This document shows positions 14,526 through 51,985 of a stretch of DNA of 64,000 nt, in pieces. The position numbers and the translations under genes are program-made. The notes below the pieces were generated by a model. That model was not told the DNA's origin and ran no database searches. It saw nothing but the letters and a program-made list of their open reading frames with translations. Each line of letters opens with the position of its first letter. Positions within the stretch are counted from its first letter, which is position 1. The stretch is from Synchiropus splendidus (Eukaryota > Chordata > Actinopteri > Syngnathiformes > Callionymidae): positions 13,887,501 through 13,951,500 of the forward strand of contig NC_071347.1 in the NCBI RefSeq assembly GCF_027744825.2. Direction: 5' to 3'.

Positions 14526-17500
14526 AGTTGCTCCCAAATGACTTGGTTGAGTCGGTCACTGAGGGAGAGCCCAGCCTGCCTGTGGAGAAAATTTCATTTC
14601 AGCCGCTGGCATTCATGATCTCTACCCAGCACAAACACCAGTAAATCGAGATCTTTGTTTTTGGACTCAGCCCTCTTTTTTTACAACCATCTGTCTGTCA
14701 AGCTCATGCTACATCAGTTTTCATCGTGAATGCTGTAATGGAAGAGTTGAGCCTCCTGAAATCCATATCATTCAAAAGAGGCCCCATCGACACGGCTTCA
14801 CAATACATCATACTATTGAAAACAGCTGATGATGCTACTGTTGGATGTGTATTATATGTTTATTTACGCAACTAACACATGCAACCTGAATCTGTTCTAG
14901 ACCATCAGAGATTGAAGTGACCCTCCCTGGGTGAAGAATTTGAACTAAATTCAACAAGACGATTCACACAGCGACAAGAGAGTAAAGTATGAGAAGGTGA
15001 GGGTGTCGAGATTCAGGAAAAAGAAATTCACCCTGTGGTTAAAAGATAAAGGTTATTAAAATAACACAGCTAAACAAGTGTATAAATGTCTGTTATGTTC
15101 ACATACTTATGTACTATATAGGAAGTGTGTTTTGTGTGTTTTATGCCGGTACATTGGATCAGTATCTGATTCTACTGACAGCAGTAATGAACTGACGAAA
15201 GCTTGGTCGATCCCGCCCCACTGCCAGTCGGCACTTGAAATTTTGAAGAGATGGAGAAATACACAAACTTAAGAGGAATATTTGTGAAGGAAATTGATCG
15301 GAGCCTGCAGTAGAGAAATACTTCCGCTGTATCGTGAACTTTATCTGAGAGTAGAGTTCCACCCGGACACACAGTGACTGCCAGTTTATTTCACATATTT
15401 ATTGATCGCTTTTAGCAAGCCTCAAATCATATGCTCATATCTAACACACAGGCAATAAAGTTGTTTTTTTTAATTCTAAACTAACAGAAAGACAGGATTA
15501 ACCTTTATAATTTACATCTCATTGCATATTTTTCTCCTCTGCAGTCAGCGAAGACATTGCTACAGCCACATAAACAGTTTTTTCTTTTTGTTTTTTGCTC
15601 GTTGCCTTTCATTCATCTCTCATTCTGGATGTGTTCTATTTTCGACATTACGTCTCATTTTGAACCGCTTTTATCACCAGATCCTCTCCTCCCTTCCTGT
15701 CTGCGACCTCATTATGCTGCGATGCTGCTTTTGTTTTTTCCTCATCTCAACTCTATAAGACTCCAAATGCATATTTAAAAACTTTTTTGCTCTGGTTGGC
15801 TCAATTACGGACTTTAAACATTTGCTCCGCATCCGTTCCCACAGGTGTTCGGTGACATGTGCCATCTTTCAAAGAGAAACCAAATAATCTCCTGAGAAAG
15901 ACTCTTATTCTCATAATGATTGTTTTCATTCCAGTTTTATAACACCAAGATGGAATGAGAGCATCTCCCAATGGACTTTGTCATTCAATATTGAGGACTT
16001 GCCAGCGCAGAATGCACACAGCTAATGAAGCAAACTTCAGAAATTGGGTTAAAGCGGGTTGTATATGCGGCTCTGTAAATGAGGCCACAAACAATACAAA
16101 CTACATCGTTTTACTGCTGTTGTTCACAAGTATTTTTTTTGAGCGACAACATCGGGCTTCAGTCGTGAGCTGGCTGGATCCAATGACGCTGACTTCCACT
16201 CTGCACCTGTTCTCCAAAACAGACTTTCTTGTCACACACACTCCGTCTGTTGTTCTGGTGTAATTGCTGGCTGTCATCTGCCAGACAACTGGTGGCTCTT
16301 TTTGGAGATTTGACTCCAACTGACGTGTCAATCCGTCACTTTGCCGACAATTGTTGGCGCTACAGCAGACTTCAGATTTGAAAGAGGTTAGTGCAGTGGA
16401 CGCAGCGTCCATTTACTGGCTGATTTAATACTTTCCCCCACATTTATCTCTCCACCTTAATCTGGTCGGAAATCCAGCTCACAAACATCTTCCGCCAGCC
16501 AAGTATTTGCAGACTTTATAGTAACCCTCCCTCCTGCCTGGCCACTTTCCTCCCCTCGTCTTGATTTGTGTTGCACTTTCAGCTTTTGATGTTTTCCATT
16601 AGTAGGATTCTTGCTGTGCTGGTCTCGCGTACCACCTCCTCCCTTGCACTCCCCTCTGATATATTAACCACAGCAGCTCGGCAGCCACATTGAAATTCTG
16701 TCCACTATTTTGTGTCTCCGGGATTCCTCTGATACCTGTTTCTTTTTTTTTTCCCATTCCGCTCATGCGGCAGGCTAATGCCTCCGCAGTGTGACATTTT
16801 AAAATCCTCCCCACAACCCCCCATCCACCTTTCAAAGTCGCTGTTTCAGGAAGCTTGCTTGTGTTAACAGCGAGGATTTGATGGAGTGCTGATGTCTGGT
16901 GTTTGTTTGACTAAGCCATGTCCAAATGTCGGGAGGTGTCCCTTTCATGCCGTCTGGACACGGAAAATATGTTCTCTCACATGAATGCTGCACCTATACG
17001 CACAGATGTGGATCTCCGGAGACGGACACAGCGCTTTGTTAAAATCATCCAAATTGCATGAGATTTAATGATAATATGCAAGTGTGTGTTCGTCTACCAC
17101 TGGCTCTGATGAACTGCCATTTGTCTGTGGTCTCCAACGGCAACAAAAGACGCACTCAGCCTCTGAGCTACCAGCTCCGGCAGCCGTTTACTCAGGTGGT
17201 CCTCATATGACCAGTGTTGACCTTCTTTATATCGCGAGGAAAATCCTCGCTCATTCCAAGTTTAATGTTTTTTTAAACAATATATGTTTCATATTTATTC
17301 TTAAAACATGCAGGGCCATTAATGCAAATGTAGCAGGAAGGAAAACTGTGTACTCCACAAAATATAGACTCTTTTTCTGCTCATTTGATCGGCTCCTACA
17401 TCAGTTATTGGGTCGCAATGTCTGCATACATTATGCTACCTCTCGAGTCCTGGTTACTCTATGCTGAAGATTAGTAGAGTAGTCTTAGTATCTCAGAGAC

Positions 17501-20500
17501 CAGACTGGATGACCTCACTGGGGACCAGGGCCTGGAGTTAGAGACACCAGGATAGTCATTCACTTGGCAAAGTTTAATAAAGAACAGGTTCAAATCCCAA
17601 TAACTATTCTTTACTAAAGAATCCCTAAAATTTACGTTCCACTTCACAAAGCACTTCCTTTCCATTGTCACCGGATCCCAAAGGATATCTGTCTCAGCAA
17701 AACTAAGAAAGACGTTTTATCTTGACCTTGGATGAGAGTGTAATTCCTGAGAAGGCATTTGAGAAGTCTCCTCTCATGACAGCCAAAAATCCAGATGCAT
17801 TTTTGTTCTTTGAGACGAGGTTGTGAGGCGTGACAAAGAAAGACTAGTGAGGAAGGTAGAAACGCTGCGTCTCTCTTTACGCATGCCACAACTTGATAGC
17901 AAGAGCACCTGTTTTGTCAACAACTCCAAATGTACACACACAAAACTGGTATCACTGTGTGAAGCCAAGTCATTTCTGTCACACCCTACACACTACAGTG
18001 CCCTTGTTTTTTTTCCTGAAGACTTGTCGCTAGGTTCTTCTCCCTGTGCTTGGCCAGTAGGTCTTCTCGCCTGGGGGTAGCTTCCTGCAGGGGTCTCTAC
18101 TCAAACGCACTAGTGGTGAACTTTCAAACCACGTCACAGGCCAACAAGTTGGCTTTCTTTCATTGGAAAAGCAGTCAAAGTGAAATACCAGCGGCCTCGA
18201 AGGCTAACATTAGCATAAGACTTGACTGTTAGCTTCAATCTCCAATACCTACACTTAAGCAGACAGCTTAAGGGAAGTATCTTGTGGTCTTGTTCTCGAG
18301 TGAGGTGGTAAGGGAGTTGAATCGCGCAGCTGGGGCTTCATTGCAGTCGCTCTACCGCACTGTTGTGCGCAATAGAGAGCTAAAGAATGAGCAACATCCA
18401 TCTCATGAGGATGCCGCCTGGATGCCTGTGCCTGGTGTTTCAGGCACAGCCACATGGAAGGAGACGACGGGGTTGACCCAGGACCAGGTGGAGAGATGGG
18501 ATTATATCTCTTCACTGGTCTGGGAGCGTCTCGGGATCCCCCAGTCAGAGCTGGTGGATGTTACCCAGGAGAAGGTGGGTTTGGTGCGACCTTTTGAAGC
18601 TGCTGCCCCCACGACCCGGCAACGGATAAACGGAGGAGGATGTATGAATTGTAGCACATCGAAAGGCAAAGCTTCAGTCTTTGCAGCCCACGATATTATA
18701 ATGCTTTGATGGAGATCTAGTTTTTGAATATGAGTTCAACGTAGTGGGCCAGATTTGGGCCCCAGTCCTTGATTCTGACTTGTGCGTAAATGAAAAAAAG
18801 CAGCAGAAAAGCTTTACATCTGACTCCATTTTGGATTCTGGTCTGGACTGTTAACTCCATTGCCAGTGATCCATTCGGTCTTCAAGCCCCTGTTGTGTTG
18901 TGCGTGGTACCGCACAGAGAAAAGTTGTCATAGTCCGTTACCTAGGATGGAAAGAGCCACAGTAGAGGCAAGAAGCCAGATGTTCTAGTTGGCTCCCCTC
19001 TGCTGTAAGCACCTTCACACACATGCACACAACTAGTGGCAGGTCTGCACACATGAGGAAAGAGGAATGTTTTGATTCAGCGATTATTCCCAAATGAATC
19101 TCCCCACTGAAGGCTGTGACCTGCAGGTGAAGTGCTCGACGTGCATGAGTGCCGTGGCACCAGACTTGATGTAAACACCTTCTCCCTTTGACATAAAGCA
19201 TACACCGCAATGTATCATTCAGACACTGACTGACAAAGAACCGTGACACATGACGACCGCGTGTTCAATTCCGACGACTCAGCTTGTTGTTGATGTAATG
19301 AGAAATCCAGTGCGAGATTCTTAGTCAGAGAAGATGAAGGAAAGAATTGGCTTATTCCTGTGAGTGATAAGTGGAAGTGACCATCTGGCCTCGCCTGTAT
19401 CCTCATCCATCATCATGGCAACCGTCACGTAATCCGCAGGTGTGTGTTTGCATGGTTGTCTGTGGCGTGTGTGTCTGTGTTTACGTGTGACTTATGTAGT
19501 CTGTGTGGAGCTCTAAACACCCAGGCTGAGGATGCGGTCTTCAAAATGATTCTCTCGGCCACCTCAATTCTTCTTTCCTGGCCATGTGACATGTATTTAT
19601 GCAGCGCGGTGTGTGATTGAGAAAGCAGAGTGACTGTACCTGCTTCATTTCTTCAAAGAGTTTTGGGTTAAATACAGAAAGAAGGGGTGACTCCTGTAGA
19701 CTAAACATGTCTCCTGAACGTGTAGTTAAGGCACTTTTATGCCCACACAAGCTTGTCAGACATTCTTCTACACAGACACTGCAGTTAGCTCTGCTAAATT
19801 TAAATTGTCGTCCCCCGGAGAAGCTGTTGTGTCTGAAGAAGAATCAAGGAATGATTCTTTAAAGAGTCCAGTGGCAAAAAATGTAGCACATTATTTGTGT
19901 GTGTGTCAACAAAAAGCCAACTAAATCGACCATCCTGAAGTATCCTGGGCTTTTTTTTAAACTATCCCTCTCACTGTGCCAACTGTTAAATCTAAAAATC
20001 TCATGGGAAGCTTGAGTTGTGTCCCCTCTTTCCAATTCTGCCGCGTCTTCTGCTGTTCGGAAATGTTGGTTCAATAACCACAATTGGTTTTGTCCCAATG
20101 ATTCAGAGGTTTCACTCAAGCTAACAACTGTCTGGACCTCCAAATCTTCTGGTGTTTTTTGTGTTGGAGTGACAGCTGCAGCGCCACCTTCTTTTTCTCC
20201 TCGCTCCGACTGTGTGTTATGCAGTTCCAGAACACCACTGCCACCTGCTGTCCCACTGATCTCAATACTATCCATTAAGTTTCAAATGCACATGAAGTGT
20301 GATTCGACAGTGTCTCACTTTGTATAACTTGCTTGATAAGTGAGATACAGGGTGACGGAAACTCTAGCCCAAATCATCACTACTCCTAGAATTGCATTAA
20401 AAATATTTACATGTTAGGTGCTCCTCAAATGACAAGGTCAAAATACTAAAAGCTTTAGGTTTCATTCGACAAATGCTAATAGTCTTTATGAATATCTAGG

Positions 20501-22430
20501 GAGAATTTGATTTCATTTTACTCACTTCTGAATGACTCTCCTTTGTCCTCAGTGACTTCTCAGCGCCACAAAGAACGACATGGAAATGAGATTAAACAGC
20601 TGAAATATTTTCATCCTGACCAAACACAAAAGCCGCATTTCTACAAGTCTGAGTCACGGCATGGGTGTTTCTCCTCTTGTGCCGTAGCAGCATGATTTTT
20701 TTGTACACAATTCCGCAGACATTTAAGAGATGGGTGGTGCGAGGAAAATGGCTTATTCTCACACAACCATCAGATTTCTTCAATCATTCTTAAATGTCAA
20801 ACACGGCCACTATAGGAGCAGATAATACATGTTCCAGATGTGTTTTTTCTTCTGGTGAAAATGTCAGCTTGACAGTCGGAGAACACTTTAAGAGTTTCAC
20901 ATGAATAATCCTTTCATTTCGTGATCCTTTCAGAATGTCGACACATGATTGCATACTCAACTGTCAGGGTTGTCATCGAGCAGTTAGTGTGTTGTCCTCT
21001 CTCCTAGTTAAAACGCTTGTTTATCTCATTGAGTGGCCTCAATATCAGACCCACACCCACCGAGGATGTTTCTGTAAACACAAGAATCAACAGCTCACGT
21101 CAACAAACCTCTTTTCCTGGAACTAAACCCTCTTGTTGCCTCATCTATATATTCACACTGTTGCGTGGCTGTGTTGTCGCACACAACCTTGCCTCACAAC
21201 ACTTTCCTCCCCGACCACTAACTGGATAATAGTCTGTTTGTCACAGGAACAATCAAGCTAATGTGAAAAGGAAATCATGCTGCTCTGGAAGTGTTTTAAG
21301 CATGTGTATACACGGATATAAACTGGAAGATCAGTTTGTGAGCGCTGAGCTTGGGTCTTTAAGGCTCTTGAAAATATCATCGGTGACATTTGGGGTGATA
21401 TTTTTTCCATTGTTGAAATTATTCCATTGTTTTCCATTGAATAGTAGAAAAGCGTGTGATTTTAAGACGTTCTTGTCTTCATTTAAAGCTCTGGTCGCTC
21501 CATTCAAGCTGTATCGGATCTTGTGTAGCTGATTTTTATTTATTTAATTTTTAAAATTCCCCACAAACTCCCTCTGTTACAATACTTCAAAAGTTTCCTA
21601 GATCCAGATGGTTTCGAACCATCTGCCAGTGATCTTGGAAATTTCACTTGGGAACTTTCCCGCTTCAATTTTGCTAAGAGGCAGTAGGGTAGAAACATGT
21701 TCTCCTCTGTTCAGGGACTGCTCTAATGGAGAGTTTAGTTCACTCTCTTGCTTTTATATAGCACTCTGCACAGGCTTTTACACCCTCATGTTGTCAAGCA
21801 AGGTTGTTACTAGTTTTATCACCAGGTGCTCTAATATGATGATGCAGAGGAGGGTGATAAAAATAAATCCTAATAAAATAATCTCAATTTTAAATTGCGT
21901 CTAAGACAAACTGATCCATTTTGCCAACTTTTCCATGTTTTCATAGGAAGCTCTGTGCATCTTCACCGCTCAGGTGCAGTAAGCATGACCTGGTTTGGAC
22001 CCCAAATGGCACAGAGTTAAGCCGTCCAGGATCTCCAGATAAACCTGCCTTAAGCTGCTCAATAAGTTACAGATTAAAAGTGTGGAAGGGAAGAGCCAAA
22101 CATCGGCAGGGTGACGACAGCTCTCCCAGACCTATTTTTCAGTATCAATTGACCCCTGGCCTTTGTTCCACTGACCTGTGGCCCTGGGGAGGCAGGCTGG
22201 GGTCAAGCCGCTGTCTGAACCCATCCCATCAGGTCTTCTTCGGCAGCTTTCATCCTTCTACAGTCGCCTATGGCCCCAAACTCGGCCCTCTGGCCTGTTT
22301 TCCATCTTAATACAAATTCTGTTGAGCATTCAGGCGAGTTCAAAACTAGACTCAACTGCTACTCCGATTTTTGGATAGTTACAGGAGTAGGTATGAACTT
22401 GTGTGTGTGGCTCATCGAATAATTTCTATA
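14526..22430. other. Intergenic, no gene seen
   Basis: Apart from the LINE remnant at 18270-18645 nothing is recognised. Frames of 60 to 140 codons are scattered on both strands without domains or splice-linked partners. Confidence 0.55.
18270..18645 (+). mobile_element. LINE 3'-end remnant (RTE/Rex-like), internally deleted
   Basis: An old non-LTR retrotransposon fragment. The frame at 18284-18709 contains DYISSLVWERLGIPQSELVD followed by AAAPTTRQR, the pattern of the last coding segment of abundant teleost LINEs. Its front matches the upstream part of the same consensus (gttctcgagtgagg), so a middle block has been lost. The assignment to RTE/Rex is from memory of these repeats and is tentative. 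Confidence 0.7.
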
Positions 22431-23003
22431 TGATTTCCATAAATCCTAGACTATAGAGCGCTGCGTAATATTAGCCGCAATCTCTACATTTAAGAAGGAA
22501 AATCTTGTTCATACATAAGCCGCAGCGGTCTTTAAGCCACAGGTGCAGTGGTGCTGCATGCACCGTAGAAAGGTCAGTGATGCACCTAGCTTAAAAATGC
22601 ATGAGGGTCACTTCTAAACTAGTTTTGAAGACAAACTGGGCTATGTTCTGAACTTTAATCATGTACTCCTCACATCTTTTATTGACATTCAAGCACTGAA
22701 ACTGTGCTGTTTTCGGCTGCGTGTCCGAAGTTTCGACACCACAGCTAGTCTCAGCTGCAGCTTCTCGTCTCCGTTTCTCCAGGAGTTCAGCTCTGTGGGC
22801 GGAGCTGCGGACACATGGGCGAAAACAGTGGCTTTTTTTTGCTTTAAGGTCAATAAAACCCTTGTGATTTCATTGGTTTGATGTGACGGGGCTCAATATT
22901 TTGGCAGCATGACACTCTTCAGCTTCAGCTAGCCAGGCTGTTGTATCGCCACAGGATTTGCCAGAAAAAAAGTTGCGGCTTATAGTCTGGAAATTACAGA
23001 ATA
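22431..23003 (+). mobile_element. Non-autonomous TIR DNA transposon, copy 1 (about 570 bp)
   Basis: Starts with a terminal sequence containing ccataaatcctagactata and ends with an imperfect inverted copy (tatagtctggaaattacag). The interior shares long matching blocks with 30328-30868, 57715-58055 and 59037-59600, for example aatattttggcagcatgac and aactagttttgaa. No coding capacity. The transposase superfamily is not identified. Confidence 0.75.
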
Positions 23004-23535
23004 AGTGTGAATTGTCTGAATGTGAATAGCACTCTCATACTATTTTTATTCATGAGCTCCAGCAGTGTAGATTTTCACCCAGCCTTATACCATGTTGCAT
23101 TGGTAAAATGCTGCTGACTAAAATGCGCCTGACATGGTTCATGTAGCGCAGAGACGCTCCAGATCTCTAAAAGATTTATTCTGTGGCAATAACCCAGTAC
23201 TACTGTGCACTTGCTTGGCTGTTGTAGGGATATTATTTTTAAAAGTGCGTTACAAAAGTGGCGGAGAGACATATGAAAGATGATGGGAACATCACGTCAC
23301 GTTGCTGACAAGTGCCACTTTGAGCTCCATGAAAAACAACCACAATAGCTTTTAAATATGGTTTTAATAGGTGAAAAGGTAATGGTCTCTACAAAAGGTT
23401 GGAATTCATCTTACATTCTTACCTGAAAGTATGACATCACAATGAAAGTCCAATGAGTGGTGAGTTGTTGAGCCATTCTAATTGACAGAATGGGGTCTGT
23501 TTGACAACCGTCCAGTCAGGAAAGGCCTTACTACT

Positions 23536-23660
23536 GATGGGTATCATGAAACAGTGTTGCTGGGTTGATGAAACGGTGTCCTAATTTTCAGAGGCCACTA
23601 GATGGTGCTCTTAGTGTAGAAATGATGTCAGGTTTCGTTGAATTACCTGTACAAGTCCAA
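23536..23660. mobile_element. Palindromic MITE, half copy
   Basis: Begins gatgggtatcatgaaacag and continues through ccactagatggtgctcttag and aaatgatgtcaggtttcg, matching the left half of the copy at 46428. The right terminal repeat is missing. Confidence 0.65.
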
Positions 23661-25132
23661 ACAAAAGTGTGAATTTCGATGGAAAGTTTATGCCAAAAAT
23701 GTGGCCACGAGTTCCAAACGTGTCACACCTGCGCTGGGCCTTTTCGCTTCTTCAGCTGCCCCCATGACTTGACCTCAGGGACTTACACGTGCATTCCGCT
23801 GCATTGTAGATATTGAAACCTAATATCCATAATCATAACTCAGTTGTTGTTTCAGGTGTGAAATGGCCTACGACGCTATGCTTTTTCGCTTTTAAGCTGA
23901 GCAAGTTTTGTTCCAAGTATGTTGTGAAAGCAGCAGATCAAAAGCATCTCTGAAGTCATGAATCATACCATACTAAACCAGATTTCCTACTTCACTGTAA
24001 ACGTTTACATGCACGAACATACCGGACTGTGCAGTCCCACATGCAATATCCTTCATAAACAGCAGTGGAACTCGCGCTTCCTGCTGCGGAAATGAGCTTA
24101 AGGTCCTGTCATACCAGCAGTCTGAACCTTTAGTGCCGCGCTGTCACTCCTGAGAGAGAAGCGATCCAACTTTCTGCCAACAACAATAACCCCGACTGCA
24201 ACTCTCATGCCAATCCGCCACTGCAATTCAGTGTCCGCCGTGTTCACCCCCGGGGCGAAGGATGTGCCCCCGCACGCTGCAACACGCGAGTCAGATGCCG
24301 AACAGCGTACAAATCTGACCCCGCTTCAAAGTATTAAGCAGCAATGATCAAGTGGACCCCTGACCAGCATGCGGAATTAGGTTTGAGGTAAATGACTGTC
24401 AGGAGCGCTGCACTCACATTTACACTGGCAGCAGTATTGACTCCAACATGGCCGCCGGCCAGAAGTCTGCGGGCCTGATGAGACACAGCTGGGGGTAAAG
24501 AATAGATGACTCACGCAGGTTGTACATTTCAATGCTGTTCCTCTGTGCGCGGCCTCCGAGCTAGCGTCTGTCATCAGCTTGTCTTAAGTAGAATAAAAGC
24601 TGGACATATCGGGTAAGAATGGGCTGCAGGGGCCCAAACGTCCCCAGCTGTGGGACAAATGAGTCATTCATGACTGTATAGTTAGATTTTAACATAATTT
24701 TTTCCTTAAGAGAAATATGCTGTGTAGAAGTGGGACAACTTGTGTTTGAGCTCTTGCAGATTTGTTTATAACAGTATTATAGATTTAAACATCCTCAACA
24801 TGTAGCTCTCGATTTAGAATTAGGAATGTTTACTGACCTCTCCAGTCAAATTGATGTGTTTGCTTTTGAGCTGATCCAGACAGTAGCAGCAGGGAGGGAG
24901 CAGGGATCTGCAGCAGAACCCCCCTTGTGCCCACCGATGCATCATCAGTGCAGTCACGAGCTCTGACTGGTGTCTCTGTGTTTTGGACTTTTTTCCTGAT
25001 GGGAGAGAATGAAGCTAATTAAAGATCCACATATGGCTATACAAAAGCATTGGACACAACTTTGGTGTTATTTATAGTGTGCAGTAAATATGGTGTTTTA
25101 GAACTATGTTGGAATTTTTTTTTTTTAAGCAA

Positions 25133-25135
<3 letters not shown>

Positions 25136-25199
<64 letters not shown>
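25136..25199. repeat. (TA)n microsatellite, about 32 units
   Basis: An uninterrupted TA run of about 64 bases. The longest pure microsatellite in the window, probably hypervariable and prone to assembly-length error. Confidence 0.97.
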
Positions 25200-25205
<6 letters not shown>

Positions 25206-25211
25206 TAATTA

Positions 25212-25286
25212 AATCTTATTCGTCCCTCAGTAAACATTAAATTATACACAATTTTCATTCATATAATTTGAGGGACAAATAAGATT
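25212..25286. repeat. Near-perfect inverted repeat beside the (TA)n tract
   Basis: Left arm aatcttattcgtccctca (25212-25229) and right arm tgagggacaaataagatt (25269-25286) pair with one mismatch over 18 bases, around a 39-base spacer. Pairing continues weakly outward. It may be the ends of a small MITE. Confidence 0.7.
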
Positions 25287-27059
25287 GAATCATTTAATTT
25301 AGTTTTCTGTTTTAAGACCAATTTCTGAAACGCTGCATTTAAATAAAAATCAAGGTAAAGAAATCTTCAAACAGATATATCAAACTGTGGTCAACCTTTT
25401 CATGGTTATTATGTCATGTTCTTTATTTTCCAGAAATTGAGATGTGTGACGTGTTTTCAATTTTTAGTTGCCATTTTCCGTGCTGTGAAAATTGTACATG
25501 TTATTGAAGAAACAATTGTGAGAGCGAAGAAAATTGAAGGTGGTTGTGAGGTAGTTAAAGGAAGAATTTTTATCTAATGATTTCAAGCATTAGATCGTTT
25601 GGAGCTTTTCCAAACATAAAAGGAATTGAACGCCCCCACCGCCAGCCGTTTATTAGTATTTCGACGGACTTTGTCACGACTGGTGGATATGGAAGAGCGC
25701 TTTGAGAAGCTGTTATAACAATAATGTCCACTAGAGGGCAGCGTCGCACTATGTTCTAAACATCTCAAGTCACGTTTCAAAACGACATTTCATAAAAAGC
25801 AGTGCTTCATGAGGAACATCGAAACATTTAACATGTAATGTACATTAAATGTAAATGAAATGTTTATATATTTATGTTTGACATACAATGTTGAAGTGAA
25901 TTGTCACTTCTCTTATGCATATTGCTGCACTGCTGCATGTTACCAGGAGCATCCCATGTGAAGTAACTAACGGTCAGCATCACCTTGTCACTTGTAGGCT
26001 CCGACTGTTCCCAACACACATGCAGTCTGTCCCGTCTTGCACTGAGATGCCAGAGAGATCGTTCTTCAGAGGTTTCCAGGACAGTAAACAGTGAAATTCA
26101 TCAGGTACCACAGTAGCAGTAGAGCTGACTCCAGAGGTCAAGGTCACATTCCAGCTGAGACTGATTGGCCTTGCAGCCCGAGTGATGGATGAACTAACTC
26201 TGCTGTGATCTGGCTTTGAACTTGTGATGCAGAGCTTTTCTCAGTTTTCTTCTGCAATACATCACAATTCATGAGGAGCTGTACTTTGTTTTTCTCCCCA
26301 CTAGAAGGCAGACTGGTAGCATTGCTATGTTACAACTATATTGGCTTGACATTACTATCAGAGTGACACTAAACCTTGTCATAGAAATGCAATGAAATTT
26401 CAAAAAAAAAGCTCCACTACCACAGTCCCATAACGCACTGCAATCATGGGAGCTCATATAACGGTTAAGGTCAAAATCAAAATCAAATTTCCACACTGTC
26501 GATACACTCTGTGCTTTGTAGTGGATGTTCCCTGCGTGGTTGCTAATGCTATGTTTGATACATCTCATAAAGATTTTAGAATCGCTCTTTGTGCCCCTGA
26601 CAACGTTGCTCAGAGGGTCAATTGAACTGAGGGCTTCAACATGCCTATATGTCGGTTCATGAATTTGTCTTGTCTTGTGTGGTACTCATTTGAAAAAAAT
26701 ATCCAGTGACGTTGGGGTTTAAAAAATGGACTGTTTTGGGTCTCCAGCTGACAAGTGTGCGCTATGTATTTCTTGGAATAAGTCAGACGAATTTGCCAAT
26801 GGACGCTTTGCCATGAGGTTGCATTGGTTTTAACTGTCGACACCTATTGTCCCAATAGAAGATGAGTAATTTCCCTGAGATCTGACAGCAGAGTTTATCA
26901 TCGGAGAAGCTGCTTCTAAGACAGCATCCAGTGTGGCCGTCTTCTTTGGGACTCATGTCCATGTCAGAGGGGGCAGATCCGAGGCACTCGACCAAGGAGT
27001 AAGTAAGTAGAGGAGATGTGGAGGTGATAGAATAAAAAAAGAAGCGGCGCTTCATCAGG

Positions 27060-28271
27060 ACATTTATTAGGTCAGTAGACTACATCATTGTCGCTGTCAT
27101 GATCATGCTTTATTTCCGCACGTGTGGAGCCTAAAATCCTCTCTGATCATGATGACACTGTCATGACCACAGTACAGCCGTGTCATTCTCATCGAGAAGG
27201 AGCTTGTAAAGTCAGTTTCGGAATGATGCGCTGTAATGGTGTGTCACCTGGTGATAAACTTTTCTTTATACATATCTACTTTAGCTTATTATCAACACGC
27301 ATATATAGAAATGATATGTACAACCTTGTAAGAGATCTTTTTCTTGCGTACTGCATAAGCGAACAGAACAAACAGTGACAGAGGACAAGTGGCATTAGCA
27401 GAGCGGGGACATTACCATCATATTCACATGCACTAGTACACAGTGTCATCAAACATAGTTATCGTATTTACATCATTTTCACAGCTACATTCCAGGGTTG
27501 TGGTAAATGCTGAGTCCCAAAATGAATTCACAGTCTATGAAATATTTTGGAAGCAGGATACAAGTCGTGGGTTGTTATTGCTCAGTGCGATTGACGGACC
27601 ACGTGGTTATTATGGTACAGTATTGATGAGTATCACACAGGTTCTTAAGCCGTTGGTCCAGGTACACATCGTAAATCAAAGATAAATTTCTCTAAAAACA
27701 GCCTGTTTAAAAATAGCATATATAAATCTATCAATAAATACAAGTGAAATGAAGCATTGAAACAAAGTGTGGTGACGGGACGGAGGTGGATCGAAGCTTA
27801 TCTGTGGCGCCGAAGCTCCTCGAATCTCCTCGCTGACAAACGTTTGAGAACTGAAGACTGAAACTGGGACGAGTCTTTCCCTTTCTAGCTGACGTCGCAC
27901 AATACAGTGTTGCTAAGCTACATGACTTTAACTGTTGGTGAGTGTCTTTCCGGGTATTGTGCAGGTCAGATCATGAATGGTTTCTTCGTGTTTCCAGCGA
28001 TCCACGTGAAGTTAGTCGCGTCAGTAGAGTCCGGTTCTTTTTATTTTTTAAGTTTTTTTTTTTTTTTTTTTCAGCGCTGACCCGTCGCAGTTCTGAGGCC
28101 ACAGAGGCCAGCTGAGATAATAGCAACATCCTGTCTCTTCCAGTCGGCTGAAGAGAAAACACAGATGCCCACGCTGAAATGCACCTGCCGGCAGAGTCTC
28201 TGTCCAGTCAGTGTTGGTGGTGAGCAGAAGAAATAACCAGGTGATCGCAGGATGGGTTTGGCGGAGTCAGG
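27060..28271 (-). other. sema3a: Probable 3' UTR of sema3a with candidate polyadenylation signals
   Basis: Downstream of the stop codon on the gene strand. AATAAA on the minus strand occurs at 28045-28040, 27114-27109 and 27068-27063. A run of 19 T (+ strand) lies at 28053-28071. The true mRNA end cannot be chosen without transcript data. No second coding region is seen here. Confidence 0.4.

Positions 28272-51985
<23,714 letters not shown>

Larger units (their letters stand above)
23004..27059. other. Intergenic, downstream of sema3a
   Basis: Contains the half MITE, the (TA)32 tract and the neighbouring inverted repeat. No coding exon is recognised. Confidence 0.55.

Noticed and set aside
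18284..18709. 141-codon plus-strand frame as a host gene
   Set aside because: The peptide contains the conserved end of a LINE reverse-transcriptase protein and the DNA matches a common teleost retroelement, so it is a remnant and not a host gene.
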